From Streptomyces sp. NBC_01255 (GTDB lineage Bacteria > Actinomycetota > Actinomycetes > Streptomycetales > Streptomycetaceae): a stretch of DNA of 64,000 bases. The stretch covers positions 7,626,001-7,690,000 of the forward strand of contig NZ_CP108474.1 in assembly GCF_036226445.1 (NCBI RefSeq). The letters run 5' to 3'. Below, piece by piece: positions 25,696-34,533 of the stretch. Both the position numbers and the translations under genes were made by a program. Under the pieces are notes generated by a model. It had not been told where the DNA came from, searched no databases, and was given only the letters and a program-made list of their open reading frames with translations. Each line of letters opens with the position of its first letter. Within the stretch, counting starts at the first letter, position 1.

Positions 25696-25851
25696 CCCGC
25701 TTGGTGCCGGGCCGGAGGCCGCCGCCCTGCTGCGCGGCGCCGGCTGTGCGCATGCCTAGCAGCTGACGCGAAGCTCCCCAACGTAGGACCGGTCCTCACC
25801 CACGCCACCGGGCCTGCAGGGAAATCGAGTCCCTGCCGAACCCGGAACGGT

Positions 25852-26391
25852 TCAGTAGATGCCGAGGAAGATTCCGCCGGGGGTGTTGAGGTCGTCGTTG
25901 TAGAGGTGGAACGCCCGGAGTGCCCTGGCGATCTCGTGCTGGGAGATGAAGGCGTCGCGGTCCAGGTCCAGGTGCTGGAAGACCACAGGGTTCTCGGCGC
26001 TGGAGACGCCCCAGAAGTTCAGGTACGCGGAGAACTCGTCCCGGCTGATCCGTTTGTCGCCGTTGGTGTCGAGGATCGCGAAGATGGCCCGCGCCAGGTC
26101 CTCCAGCAGCCCGGCCCGCTCCCCGTCGTAGCCCGCCGAGCGGTGCGCCGCGACGAACTCGTCCTGTGACAGGCGCTCCCGCCCAGGTTTCGACTGCGCC
26201 AGGAGTCCGAGCCACTGTGCCCAGTACGCCTTCTCCAACGCCTCGATCCTGGAGCTGCTGCGCGCGAGTTCGTAGCCGGCCGCGTACTTGTCCACGACTC
26301 GCTCGCAGTCACCCCACGTGACGAAGCCGTCTTTGTTCGTGTCCAGGACCGCGAACAGCCGCCGGAGCCTTCGAGTGACCGGATCCAGCAT
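25852..26391 (-). CDS. EF-hand calcium-binding protein
   Basis: A 179-residue cytoplasmic protein of the calerythrin/sarcoplasmic calcium-binding type. Three EF loops are visible: DTNKDGFVTWGD (17-28), DTNGDKRISRDE (108-119) and DLDRDAFISQHE (142-153). The first ends in Asp rather than Glu, and the third has Ala where Gly is usual; a fourth, degenerate hand lies near 68-80. It probably buffers or senses Ca2+. The second of two close ATGs (26391) is preferred because GGAAG is seven bases upstream. It stands alone between pseudogenes and the TerC gene. Confidence 0.88.
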   Translation of the reverse strand: MLDPVTRRLRRLFAVLDTNKDGFVTWGDCERVVDKYAAGYELARSSSRIEALEKAYWAQWLGLLAQSKPGRERLSQDEFVAAHRSAGYDGERAGLLEDLARAIFAILDTNGDKRISRDEFSAYLNFWGVSSAENPVVFQHLDLDRDAFISQHEIARALRAFHLYNDDLNTPGGIFLGIY

Positions 26392-26923
26392 CGTCATTCT
26401 TCCTGCCCTTCCGAGAGGTGCATCATGTGCGTGCGTTCAAGCTCGCGAGGCGACAGCGCTCCGAGGCTTCGTCGTTCTACAAGAGTTCCCCGGGCGGTCT
26501 GAGGTTCACTCCCTCAGCGAGCTCGCGCCGCCTTCGCCGTCGACGCGCGTGAGGACGGCTGAGGACGACAAAGGAGCCTCTGGCGTTCAGGCTGTGAAGG
26601 GAGGGAGGCATCCTTTCGTACCCCCATTGCGTGAGGGGTCCACTGGTGCTCGACGTCTCGTCCTGGCCGCCGGCCCGGCTGTGAGGCGTTCCCCTTTCTC
26701 ACGGCTACCGCGTGACGCAGAAGCGTCGGCGCGCGTGGTCGGCTTGCCCCCGACAGGTTCTTGCGGAAACCAGCGGCAATCGATTTGAAGCCCTCTGCCG
26801 GGCCGTAACGGACGCGGCGAGGCGTGGGTCAGGTAGGTCCGGGGGCGCGACGTCCCGCAGCGGACTGGCCGACTGGCCTTCGACACCGCTGCAGGCCGGC
26901 TCATCGATGCGCGGTCGCTCTTG
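26392..26923. other. 530-bp region without a gene
   Basis: No frame on either strand has a convincing start, codon bias and domain. A weak five-base stem with ATTGCGTGA loop (near 26623) is the only structure noticed. It may hold the promoter of the EF-hand gene at its left end. Confidence 0.4.
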
Positions 26924-28270
26924 CTACGGGCCTGGAGGATGCTTGCCTCTGGGGTCCAACCGGTAGTCGGGACAGTCACGGTTTTGACATACACCCGGGC
27001 CCCACACGGGAACGAAAACCCCGAGGGTCTTGTGGCGGTGGATTGCGGCCGGCACGGACTGCTTGCAGGTCGGACACGCGTACGCGCCGGCCTTACGCTT
27101 CATCTTGACCATTTCTTTACGATATGCCCGTTCTGTCTCGTCGGGAAGTGCCCTTCTTTCTGAGCGATCCAAGCGCGGGGGTGCGTCACCGTCCTGATCC
27201 GGTGAACCGGTGGCCGGCGGCTCCGGGTCATCCACCACAGGTGGTGCGCCGCGCACCCCGACCTGCTCGATGGTCGCGGAGGCGCCCTTGCGTTCGTCAG
27301 CTGGTTCCGGAACCCCTGCCGGTTCCGGTCTTCTGAGGCTGAGCACCACGGAACCTGTCAGGACGATGACGATGACGGCAAGGCTGATCGGTGAGGGGAT
27401 TTCCGGGATGCTGGGGCTGATCAGCTTGTGGGACGCCTGGAGGATGAGCTTGACGCCGATGAAGGCGAGGATGATCGCCAGGCCCTTGCTCAGGTAGTGG
27501 AAGCGGTCCAGCATCCCCGCCAGCATGAAGTACAGCGCTCGCAGGCCCAGGATGGCGAACGCGTTGCTCGTGTAGACGATGAACGCGTCATCGCTGACCG
27601 CGAGGACGGCGGGGACGCTGTCGACGGCGAAGATCAGGTCGGCGGCCTCGATCGCGGCGACCACCGCGAGCAGCGGGGTTGCTGTCCATTTGCCGGCCTC
27701 CTTGACGAAGAACTTCGCCCCGGCGTACTCGTCCCGCACCGGGATGATCTTGCGGAGCATCCGTACGGCGAAGCTCTTGCCGGGGTCGAAGCTCTCCTCC
27801 TCGTCCTTGAGCAGCTTGTAGGTGCTGTAGAAGAGGACTGCCGCGAAGGCGAACAGCACGGCGGTGAAGCGGCTGACGACGGCCACGCCGAGGGAGAGGA
27901 AGATCCCGCGGAATACGAGGGCTCCGATGACACCGAAGAACAGCACGCGGTGCTGGTATGCGCGAGGCACCTTGAAGTACGCGAAGATCACGGCGAAGAC
28001 GAACAGGTTGTCGACAGAGAGGCTTTTCTCCAGCAGCCAGGCCGTCGTGTATTCGGTGCCGGCGGTGGTGCCGAGGACGAGGAAGACGACCCCGCCGAAA
28101 ATCAGGGCGAGGCTCACCCACAGGCCGCTCCAGGCGGCAGCCTCCTTGAACCCGATGACGTGCGCGGTGCGGTGGGACAGCAGGTCTACCGCCAGCGACA
28201 CCACCACCGTCGCGGCGAACGCCCCCCACAGCCAGAGCGGGACCTCAAGCACGCCAGCAACCCTTGCCAT
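26924..28270 (-). CDS. TerC-family membrane protein with a cysteine-rich C-terminal extension
   Basis: A 448-residue protein. The first 300 residues are a TerC/Alx domain with nine predicted helices: LEKSLSVDNLFVFAVIF is the family signature with its acidic residues, and AADLIFAVDSVPAVLAV the second acidic motif. TerC/Alx proteins export Mn2+ and are linked to co-translational metalation of secreted enzymes; the older name comes from tellurite resistance. Residues 310-448 are an unusual soluble tail with ACPTCKQSV and VCQNRDCPDY, a possible zinc ribbon. Several ATGs are close together (28270, 28300, 28315); the first after a coding-like start, 28270, is preferred, without a clear ribosome site. 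Confidence 0.82.
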   Translation of the reverse strand: MARVAGVLEVPLWLWGAFAATVVVSLAVDLLSHRTAHVIGFKEAAAWSGLWVSLALIFGGVVFLVLGTTAGTEYTTAWLLEKSLSVDNLFVFAVIFAYFKVPRAYQHRVLFFGVIGALVFRGIFLSLGVAVVSRFTAVLFAFAAVLFYSTYKLLKDEEESFDPGKSFAVRMLRKIIPVRDEYAGAKFFVKEAGKWTATPLLAVVAAIEAADLIFAVDSVPAVLAVSDDAFIVYTSNAFAILGLRALYFMLAGMLDRFHYLSKGLAIILAFIGVKLILQASHKLISPSIPEIPSPISLAVIVIVLTGSVVLSLRRPEPAGVPEPADERKGASATIEQVGVRGAPPVVDDPEPPATGSPDQDGDAPPRLDRSERRALPDETERAYRKEMVKMKRKAGAYACPTCKQSVPAAIHRHKTLGVFVPVWGPGVCQNRDCPDYRLDPRGKHPPGP

Positions 28271-28423
28271 GGCCCGCGCGATGTACGCCGGCCCATACAT
28301 CGGAGTGTGCGGCATGACGCCTGCGAGAGCACGTGGAGCCGGCCTCGGCGCCACGAGGGCGCCCCGGCGCGATGTCGGTTGGGCCGGACAGGCCCGGTCC
28401 GTGGACTTCGGCGCGCGGGCTGA

Positions 28424-29015
28424 CCCGTTACGGACGGTGAGGATGCGGATGTTGGCGAAGTCAGCGTGTCGGGATCCACCTTGAACGACAGGCGCAGCCC
28501 GCCCTCCCCTTCCCCGGCCGGAGGCGGGCCTGGTAGGCGATGGTGAAGGCCCTGATCCAGTTGCCGCCGCGTGCGATGCGCCGGAACTGCTCCTCGACCA
28601 TGTTCGGTTTCTCGAACCGCCAGAGCGAGGTCCGGGTCACCTCCTCGTTGCGGGCGACTTCGAAGACGTCCTCGTCCGATGCCATGTCCCGAAGGGCGGC
28701 CAGCACGCTGCGGCGAATGTGGTCGCCGGCCTGGCGCAGCCGCTCGTAGCAGGTGTCGGCCTGGCCGACGGAGAAGAAGTCCTCACCCAGCATCGTGAAC
28801 TCATCCGGCAGCTGCACGGCGGATTCTTCGCGCCGGCCCGTGCCGAGATCACCGATCTTGACGACGCCGATCTCGTGCCGCGCACCCTCCTGGATGATCT
28901 TCAGATGGAACATGCTCCGGAAACCGAAGTCGTCCCAACCGTCCCGGACGAGCACCGCCACAGGACGCGGACCGGCGGGTATGCGGTCCTCCCGGTCGAC
29001 AATCACGAACCGCAC
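28424..29015 (-). pseudogene. N-terminal part of an AAA-type ATPase, cut at the P-loop
   Basis: A frame from GTG 29015 (GGGGG upstream) gives RIPAGPRPVAVLVRDGWDDFGFRSMF, then KIGDLGTG, ...EDFFSVGQADTCYERL and VEEQFRRIARGGNWIRAFTIAY. Near 28500 the frame shifts by one: EGGLRLSFKVDPDTLT continues in a second frame and ANIRILTVRNG in a third. From memory this is the head of a family of actinobacterial ATPases in which the next residues are the Walker A motif (GRNGxGKT). Everything from the P-loop on is missing, and the TerC gene begins. The parental function is unknown; restriction or phage defence is only a guess. Confidence 0.5.
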
Positions 29016-29130
29016 AACCGTCCCCCGGCTGCTCACACCGGCCTTCAAGACCCCGGCCCGGCGGCTGATCGCTCGGGCCAGCCGACCCTACGGCCCCCTC
29101 CGCCCGGCTTCGGAAAGCGCTCGGTCTGGG

Positions 29131-31200
29131 TCAGCCGGTGCCGGTGATACGGGCGATGAGGAGGGCGATGTCGTCGTCGGCGGAGGCGGGCACCAGGTGG
29201 GTGAGCAGGCTGTCGCACAGCCTGGACAGGGACGGGGCGGGCTGGGCGAGCAGGTGTGTCAGTTCGGCCAGGCGATCGTCGATATCGCTGTCGCGGGCCT
29301 CGATGAGGCCGTCGGTGTACAGCACGAGGAGGCTACCTGGGGGCAGGGTGAGGCCGGTGGTGGTGAAGCGCGTGCCGCCAACCCCGAGGGGGACGCCGGG
29401 CGGCACGTCGAGGAGACGCACCGTGCCGTCGGGTGTGACGGCGGCGGGCGGAGGGTGGCCGGCGCGGGTGATGTGGCAGTGCCCGCTCGCCGGGTCGACC
29501 ACAAGGTAGAGGAAGGTGACGAGCATCGGCTCGGCCAAGTCCTCCAGCGCGGCCTCCAGATGGTGCAGCAGGTCCTCGGGGGCGAGGTCGAGGCGGGCGA
29601 GCGCCCGGACGCTGGCGGAGAGGCGGCCCATCACCGCCGCGGCCGCGGTGCCGTGGCCCATCACGTCGCCGATGACGAGCGCGGCCCTGCCGCCTGCCAG
29701 GGGGATCACGTCGTACCAGTCTCCGCCGACCTCGTTGACGTCGCTGGCCGGCAGGTAGCGGTGGGCGACCTCGATCCCCGCAGGCGGGGTGATGTGCTGC
29801 GGAAGCATGCTGCGCTGCAGCACCAGGGCGGTGTCGTGCTCGCGGTGGTAGAGGCGGGCGTTGTCCACACACACCGCTGCCCGGGCAGCCAGCTCGCCAG
29901 CCAGGGCGACCTCGTCCTCGGTGAACGGGCCGAGTGGTCGGATGCGGTAGAAGGTCGCCAGCCCCAGCACCATCCCGCGGGCCAGCAGCGGGGCCATCAT
30001 GAACGAGTGCACCCCCAGCTCAAGCAGCTGTGCGGGCACGGTGGAGTGGCGGGCCGCCGGGGCGATGGCCGCCTCGTCGAGCTCTGCGATGACGAACGGC
30101 CCGCGCTCTGCCAGGGCCTGGGTGTAGGGCGCGTGGGCGGGGAAGGTGATCGTGCGCCCCAGCGGGGCGAGGGCGGCCGTGATACGCGATCCGGTCAGGG
30201 GGGCTTTGCCCAGGCGGCGCAGGGCCGTGCCGCCCATCAGGCCCGGGCCGAGGTCACTACCGGAGGCCAGGGTGTCCAAGACGTCGACGGTGACGGCGTC
30301 GGCGAGATCGGGCACGGCGACGTCGGCGAGTTCCTGCGCGGTCCGATCCAGGTCCAAGGTGGTGCCGATCTTGGCGCTGGCCTCGTTGATCAGGGCGACG
30401 TGGCGGCGTCCGGCCTCGGCTTCGAGCTGCGCCTGCCGCAGAGCCGTGATGTCGATCAGCGTCGCGATCAGTCCGATCGGACGGCCGTCTCCGTCCTCCA
30501 GCCGGACGTACGACCCGGACCACACCCGGTCGTGGTCGGGATCGGCCGGAGTACGGCCAACACGGCGCAGATCCAACGCCGGCTCCCCGCTCTCCAGGAC
30601 CTGCCGCATCGCCCGCTCCAGCTCCGCAGCGTTCACCTCCGGCAGGATCTCCACCAGGCGACGCCCCACGTGCGCGGCCTGCGGCAGCCCGTTCATGACC
30701 TCCAAAGCGGGGTTGACCCGAAGGAACCGCAGCTCGGTGTCCAGGACCGCGATCCCGACCGGGGAGCGGAAGAACATCCCCTCCCACACCGCCGAAGAGC
30801 CCCGGATCCGCCTCGCGTCATGGGCTTCGACAGCGAACACCAGCACAGTGGTCCCGCCGCGGTGCCGGGCCGGGACCGGGCACGCCCAGATCTCGAGCTC
30901 CAGCGGCCGCCCCTCCCTGTGCCAGGCGGTCACCGTACCCATCACCCCGCGCCCGGTGGCCGCGCCCTCCCACAACGACCGGCCAAGGCTCCGGTCCGCA
31001 TCCGGGTGCAGCAGGTCCGCGATATGCCGCCCGAGCACTTCGTGCGAGGTGTAGCCGAGCAGGTCCTGCGCGGCGTGATCCCACCGCACGATCCGCCCGT
31101 CCGCGCTCGTCGCGACCACCGCAACCGGCAGCGAACCCAGCCACCCGCCTGCGTCGCGTGCCGGGCTGGTGGTCACCTCGTCAAAGAGCCCCTGCTCCAT
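29131..31200 (-). CDS. PAS-PAS-GAF-SpoIIE serine phosphatase
   Basis: A 689-residue PP2C-type regulator of partner switching. PAS1 (about 20-125) and PAS2 (about 145-265, with the connecting IGLIATLIDITALRQAQ) precede a GAF domain (about 285-440) and a SpoIIE/PP2C domain (about 465-680) with EVGGDWYDV, VIGDVMGHG and LYTDGLIEARD carrying the metal-binding aspartates. Such enzymes dephosphorylate STAS antagonists and so release sigma factors. No HATPase domain follows. ATG 31200 (GGAAG seven bases away) is preferred to a GTG two codons earlier. Likely partners are the STAS proteins at 10720 and 12204 and the ATPase at 13975. Confidence 0.88.
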   Translation of the reverse strand: MEQGLFDEVTTSPARDAGGWLGSLPVAVVATSADGRIVRWDHAAQDLLGYTSHEVLGRHIADLLHPDADRSLGRSLWEGAATGRGVMGTVTAWHREGRPLELEIWACPVPARHRGGTTVLVFAVEAHDARRIRGSSAVWEGMFFRSPVGIAVLDTELRFLRVNPALEVMNGLPQAAHVGRRLVEILPEVNAAELERAMRQVLESGEPALDLRRVGRTPADPDHDRVWSGSYVRLEDGDGRPIGLIATLIDITALRQAQLEAEAGRRHVALINEASAKIGTTLDLDRTAQELADVAVPDLADAVTVDVLDTLASGSDLGPGLMGGTALRRLGKAPLTGSRITAALAPLGRTITFPAHAPYTQALAERGPFVIAELDEAAIAPAARHSTVPAQLLELGVHSFMMAPLLARGMVLGLATFYRIRPLGPFTEDEVALAGELAARAAVCVDNARLYHREHDTALVLQRSMLPQHITPPAGIEVAHRYLPASDVNEVGGDWYDVIPLAGGRAALVIGDVMGHGTAAAAVMGRLSASVRALARLDLAPEDLLHHLEAALEDLAEPMLVTFLYLVVDPASGHCHITRAGHPPPAAVTPDGTVRLLDVPPGVPLGVGGTRFTTTGLTLPPGSLLVLYTDGLIEARDSDIDDRLAELTHLLAQPAPSLSRLCDSLLTHLVPASADDDIALLIARITGTG

Positions 31201-31376
31201 CGCCACACTTCCAGAACAGCCCCCGGCGCGACCGCCGCCCTCCTCAGTATGAGCTCCCGCTCACATCCACGACATCCGGACGCAGAGCCGGCCTTCTCGG
31301 GGGCCAAGCAAGGCGCCCGCCCACGTGCTGTGGCGGGGCCGCATGGGCCCAATGGGATCGACGACGAGTGGGGGAA

Positions 31377-31613
31377 ATGATCAAGCCGAGCGTCGAGGGC
31401 TTGAGGCATCCGCGCAGGCAGGGTTGGACGTGTAAGCAGATCGCCGCGGAGTACCGCATGGAGACGGGCGAGGTCTACATGACGCTCAGAAATGCTGATT
31501 TCAGCCGTGCGAGGACGACATCTGCCCGTAAAGGCTCGGACAACCCGGACAGCGCGTGTACCCACCGACGCCCCGGTCCCGGACGCCGTCCGCTCAAGGG
31601 CGGTGCTGCCTGA
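31377..31613 (+). CDS. Small hypothetical protein with an HTH-like segment
   Basis: A 78-codon frame: IKPSVEGLRHPRRQGWTCKQIAAEYRMETGEVYMTLRNADF resembles a helix-turn-helix of the resolvase/sigma-4 kind, followed by a low-complexity basic tail. Codon bias is weaker than in neighbouring genes and the ATG has no strong ribosome site, so it may be a fragment. It is divergent from the phosphatase gene. Confidence 0.35.
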   Translation: MIKPSVEGLRHPRRQGWTCKQIAAEYRMETGEVYMTLRNADFSRARTTSARKGSDNPDSACTHRRPGPGRRPLKGGAA

Positions 31614-31916
31614 CGCCGTGCTGCTCATCGGGGCGCGCCTCCACCGATGGTAGGGCGCAAGCGGATCATCGGCGTCGATGCGGGGCACGGCGCGGGACGG
31701 CTCGTCCGCAGGCCTGGGACGGCTGTGCCTGCCCATGCTGGCAGAAGGCGCCGCAGGCGTGCCCGTCTGCCGCCAGTGCCCACTGCCCGGGGCCGGCCGT
31801 TTTCAGCTGCCCGCGGCGCGGCCCGGACCGCGTCGAGCAGCGGACCTCGCGCCCCGGCGCCACGATGGAGCAGTACGCGGACGCCCCTGCGGACCCACCG
31901 ATTCCGGAGGAGGTCC
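31614..31916. other. 300-bp stretch upstream of the methyltransferase mosaic
   Basis: No gene called. One plus frame contains a cysteine-rich run (CACPCWQKAPQACP) and then EQYADAPADPPIPEE, but it has no start and no family resemblance. It ends in a strong GGAGGAGG ribosome site serving the next gene. Confidence 0.3.
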
Positions 31917-32766
31917 ATGGTGCCCAGTACGGCTCTGGCCCTCGGAGCGCTTCCCGCGCGGCTGATCGTCCTGCCAGGCGTGTACCGCCCGCAGACCCAC
32001 ACCTGGCTCCTCGCGGAGGCCCTCTCCCATGAGGAGATGGACGCAGCCACCGACGTCCTGGACATCGGCACCGGAACGGGCGCCCTCGCACTGTCCGCGG
32101 CGCGTACCGGGGCCCGCGTCGTCGCCGTCGACGTCTCCTGGGGCGCGGTGATCGCCGCCCGGCTGAACGCCTTCCGGCAGCAGCTGTCGCTGCGGGTGAT
32201 GCACGGCGACTTCGCGAACAGGACTCAGGGCCGGCGCTTCGACATCGTCGTCGCGAACCCGCCCTACGTCCCCTCGGCACGGCCCCGGCTTCCGGCGCAC
32301 GGGGCCGCCCGCGGCGGGTACGGGGAGGGGTTCGCGCAGTGGCTCGGGGACGGTCTCGGCGTGTCAGAGGCTGCCAGGGTGGAGATCGAGCGGTTGTTCG
32401 CGCTGCCGGGCCAGGTGTGGCGGACGACGACGGCGTTCGGCCTCGCCCTGCTCGCCGTGTTCGGCCTCTCGTTCGGCACCGTGGTACAGAGCGCCTACGA
32501 GAAGGTCTGGGATCTACCCCCGGCCCGCTGGTGGGCCCGGTGGCGGCACGTACCGTGGCTCACGGTCCTCATTGCGGTCCTCTACCTATTCGCGATCCCC
32601 TCCGGCCGGCACCATCAAGCTGATCGACACCGCGGAGAAGAAGGTCTACGTCGACCGGACGAAGGACCAGATCAGGGACGCCCCCGAGTTCGACGAGGCC
32701 GCGTACGGCGGCGAACCCACCTACCTTGAGCAGTTCGCCCGGTATTACGGCCAGCCGCATATGTAG
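31917..32766 (+). pseudogene. Chimera of HemK-like methyltransferase, BrkB/YihY protein and PRC-barrel protein
   Basis: Three unrelated gene pieces lie end to end. (1) 31917-~32310: a HemK/PrmC-type methyltransferase with VLDIGTGTGALAL (SAM site) and VVANPPYVP (substrate-amide motif), with a good ribosome site. (2) ~32320-32590, same frame: GEGFAQWLGDGLGVSEAARVEIERL ... QSAYEKVWDLPPARWWARWRH, an interior piece of a YihY/BrkB membrane protein. (3) ~32605-32766, another frame: IKLIDTAEKKVYVDRTKDQIRDAPEFDE...ARYYGQ, the C-terminus of a PRC-barrel stress protein. The methyltransferase lacks its C-terminal third and the others lack both ends or the N-terminus. A fused product of about 270 residues could be made but would not be expected to work. 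Confidence 0.65.
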
Positions 32767-32881
32767 GAGCGGACGAGCCCAGCCCGTTCACAGCCGGGGG
32801 CTCCACCCCGCGGACGGCGCCCCCGCCTCCTTGGTGGTAGGCGGGGGCTGCCGACTGCCGACGACGCACTGCTCGCCGGGT

Positions 32882-33067
32882 CTACTTCTCGGGATCCAGG
32901 GAGTCGCTGACGCCCTTGGCGCGGTCACGGACCGCGTCGCCCGCCTCCCGGGCCTTGGCCTTCATCTGGTCCGTCTTGCCTTCCGTCTCCAGGCGCTTGT
33001 TGCCCGTCGCCTTTCCGGCGGCTTCCTTCAACTTGCCCTTCGCCTTCTCCGTACCCTTGCCGGCCAT
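32882..33067 (-). CDS. CsbD-family stress protein
   Basis: A 61-residue hydrophilic, lysine-rich protein beginning MAGKGTEKAKGKLKEAAGKATGN, the CsbD signature, with a second amphipathic stretch DQMKAKAREAGDAVRDRAKG. CsbD-like genes are members of SigB-type general stress regulons in several bacteria; the molecular role is unknown. GGAAAGGGG is upstream of the ATG. It is probably monocistronic. Confidence 0.9.
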   Translation of the reverse strand: MAGKGTEKAKGKLKEAAGKATGNKRLETEGKTDQMKAKAREAGDAVRDRAKGVSDSLDPEK

Positions 33068-34533
33068 TCGGACCTGCCCCTTTCCTGTGGATTCATCCCC
33101 TAGGTCACGCTAGTCACGCACCGGGAATCCCGCCCGTCGACGGAACGTCGCGACGGGGACATGGGACTGTGACGCCCTGGCGCCTTCCTCGCCAAGTCGC
33201 TGAACGCCTCCTTCAGAACGTGGTGCAGGGGAGCCGCCAGCGTCTTCTGTGCCCCGGACATATCCACGGGTGTGTACCGGCGCAGACGGCCCGCCGGGCG
33301 TGGCGCACGGCGGGCCGGCTTCATGCCATGCATCGAGTGCCGCGGCAGCCTCCTCGAAGGCGCCGAAGGCCATCGCCGGCTCGCACATAGCGTCCGGCGC
33401 CGCCGCTACCTGCTGTCCCTCGGCCCGCCACCTGGCAGCGTCTCCTCACCTCCAGCTGCCCCGTACCCCTTCCCCCTCGCCGGGCTGCTCCTCGTACGGC
33501 TGTGTGACCGCGTCGAAGCCGGGCTGAAGTCCGCCGCGGCCGACCGATGGAAGGGGCTACGACGCCTGGCCCGCTACGGGCCGGCCGCCACACCTCGGCA
33601 TTCGTCCTGGTCGTGGGGCTCGGGTGGAGCGCCGTCAACACCGGGCATCTGGTTGCTGTGAGCGACCATCTCAGGGGTCGATGGTTGGCCTCCGGCGGCG
33701 CCGACTAGCTCGCCTTCGTGCCCGCGATCAGCACGGCACTTTCCCGTGCTGGTTTGGTGCTGACTGAAGTCCCGTGTCAGCACTCCTGCCGACCTCTCCG
33801 TCGTCGTCGGTGCGACGAACCCGACCAGCATCGGCCTGCTCTTCGAGGTCCACGGCCACCCCGAAACACGGCGGAGCGACGAAGGGCCGGCGCGTCCGCC
33901 GCGACGGCGGAGAGAACCGCGACGGCCTGAACCGTCCCGAGGTGTAGACCGCCGCTGTTTCCGGAACCGGGGACCGCGGCGCCGAGCGGCGGGCCCGGCC
34001 CGTCGTACCACCCGGAGTGCACGTGCAGCACCAGCTCGTTGTCATTCCCGCCCACGCGGTGGTCGTTGACGACCCGACATGCCTGGGGCCCTGATGGCTC
34101 TCTGGCTCCGCGGAGGCAGTCGAATGTGGAGAAAGTGAGGAATTCGCGCATGCAGTGTGAGAGGTTCGAGCTGCCCTGCTTCATTTCCGTCGGGAATTTC
34201 CTCATGAGCCTGTGGCGAACGGCTCGTCGTATCGCTCGAACTCGTCGGTAACTCATTGCGGAGCCCGAGTTTCTCGCCCGCGCACGGTGTTGACCTGCCC
34301 AAATGCCGTGGGACCGTGGCGGCTTAAGGGCCTGGTCGCGAGTGCGTGCGAGCGAGGTATGGTCGAGCCCGTTCGAACGTTCGAGTGCTGTCGCATATCA
34401 AGTGCGGTGCGTGTCATTGGCTTTGAAAGCTGGGGTGAAACGCCGGGAATTCCGATACGGAGAGGAAGGATGGGGGCGCACTCGGACCCCACGTACGCAG
34501 ACGACCGAAAGATGCTCGAGGCGAGGCAAACCG
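33068..34533. other. 1.47-kb stretch without a convincing gene
   Basis: Frames are open because of the GC content, but none shows a domain. Weakly protein-like pieces are seen on the minus strand at about 33280-33388 (AFGAFEEAAAALDAWHEAG) and 34000-34090 (CRVVNDHRVGGNDNELVLHVHSGWYDG) and on the plus strand near 33600-33700 (TSAFVLVVGLGWSAVNTGHLVA). They look like debris of several genes. The right end carries the flavohemoglobin promoter region. Confidence 0.4.
34373..34384. promoter_or_regulatory. 12-bp perfect palindrome upstream of the flavohemoglobin operon
   Basis: TCGAACGTTCGA reads identically on both strands, 150 bases before the flavohemoglobin start. It may be an operator; it does not resemble a textbook NsrR site, so the regulator is unknown. 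Confidence 0.35.

Noticed and set aside
28753..31380. An 875-codon plus-strand open frame
   Set aside because: It is antisense to the PAS-GAF-SpoIIE gene; composition is that of a GC-rich shadow frame.
33110..34256. Several overlapping open frames in the gene-poor stretch
   Set aside because: None has a credible start plus consistent codon bias; protein-like pieces are under 35 residues and in different frames.
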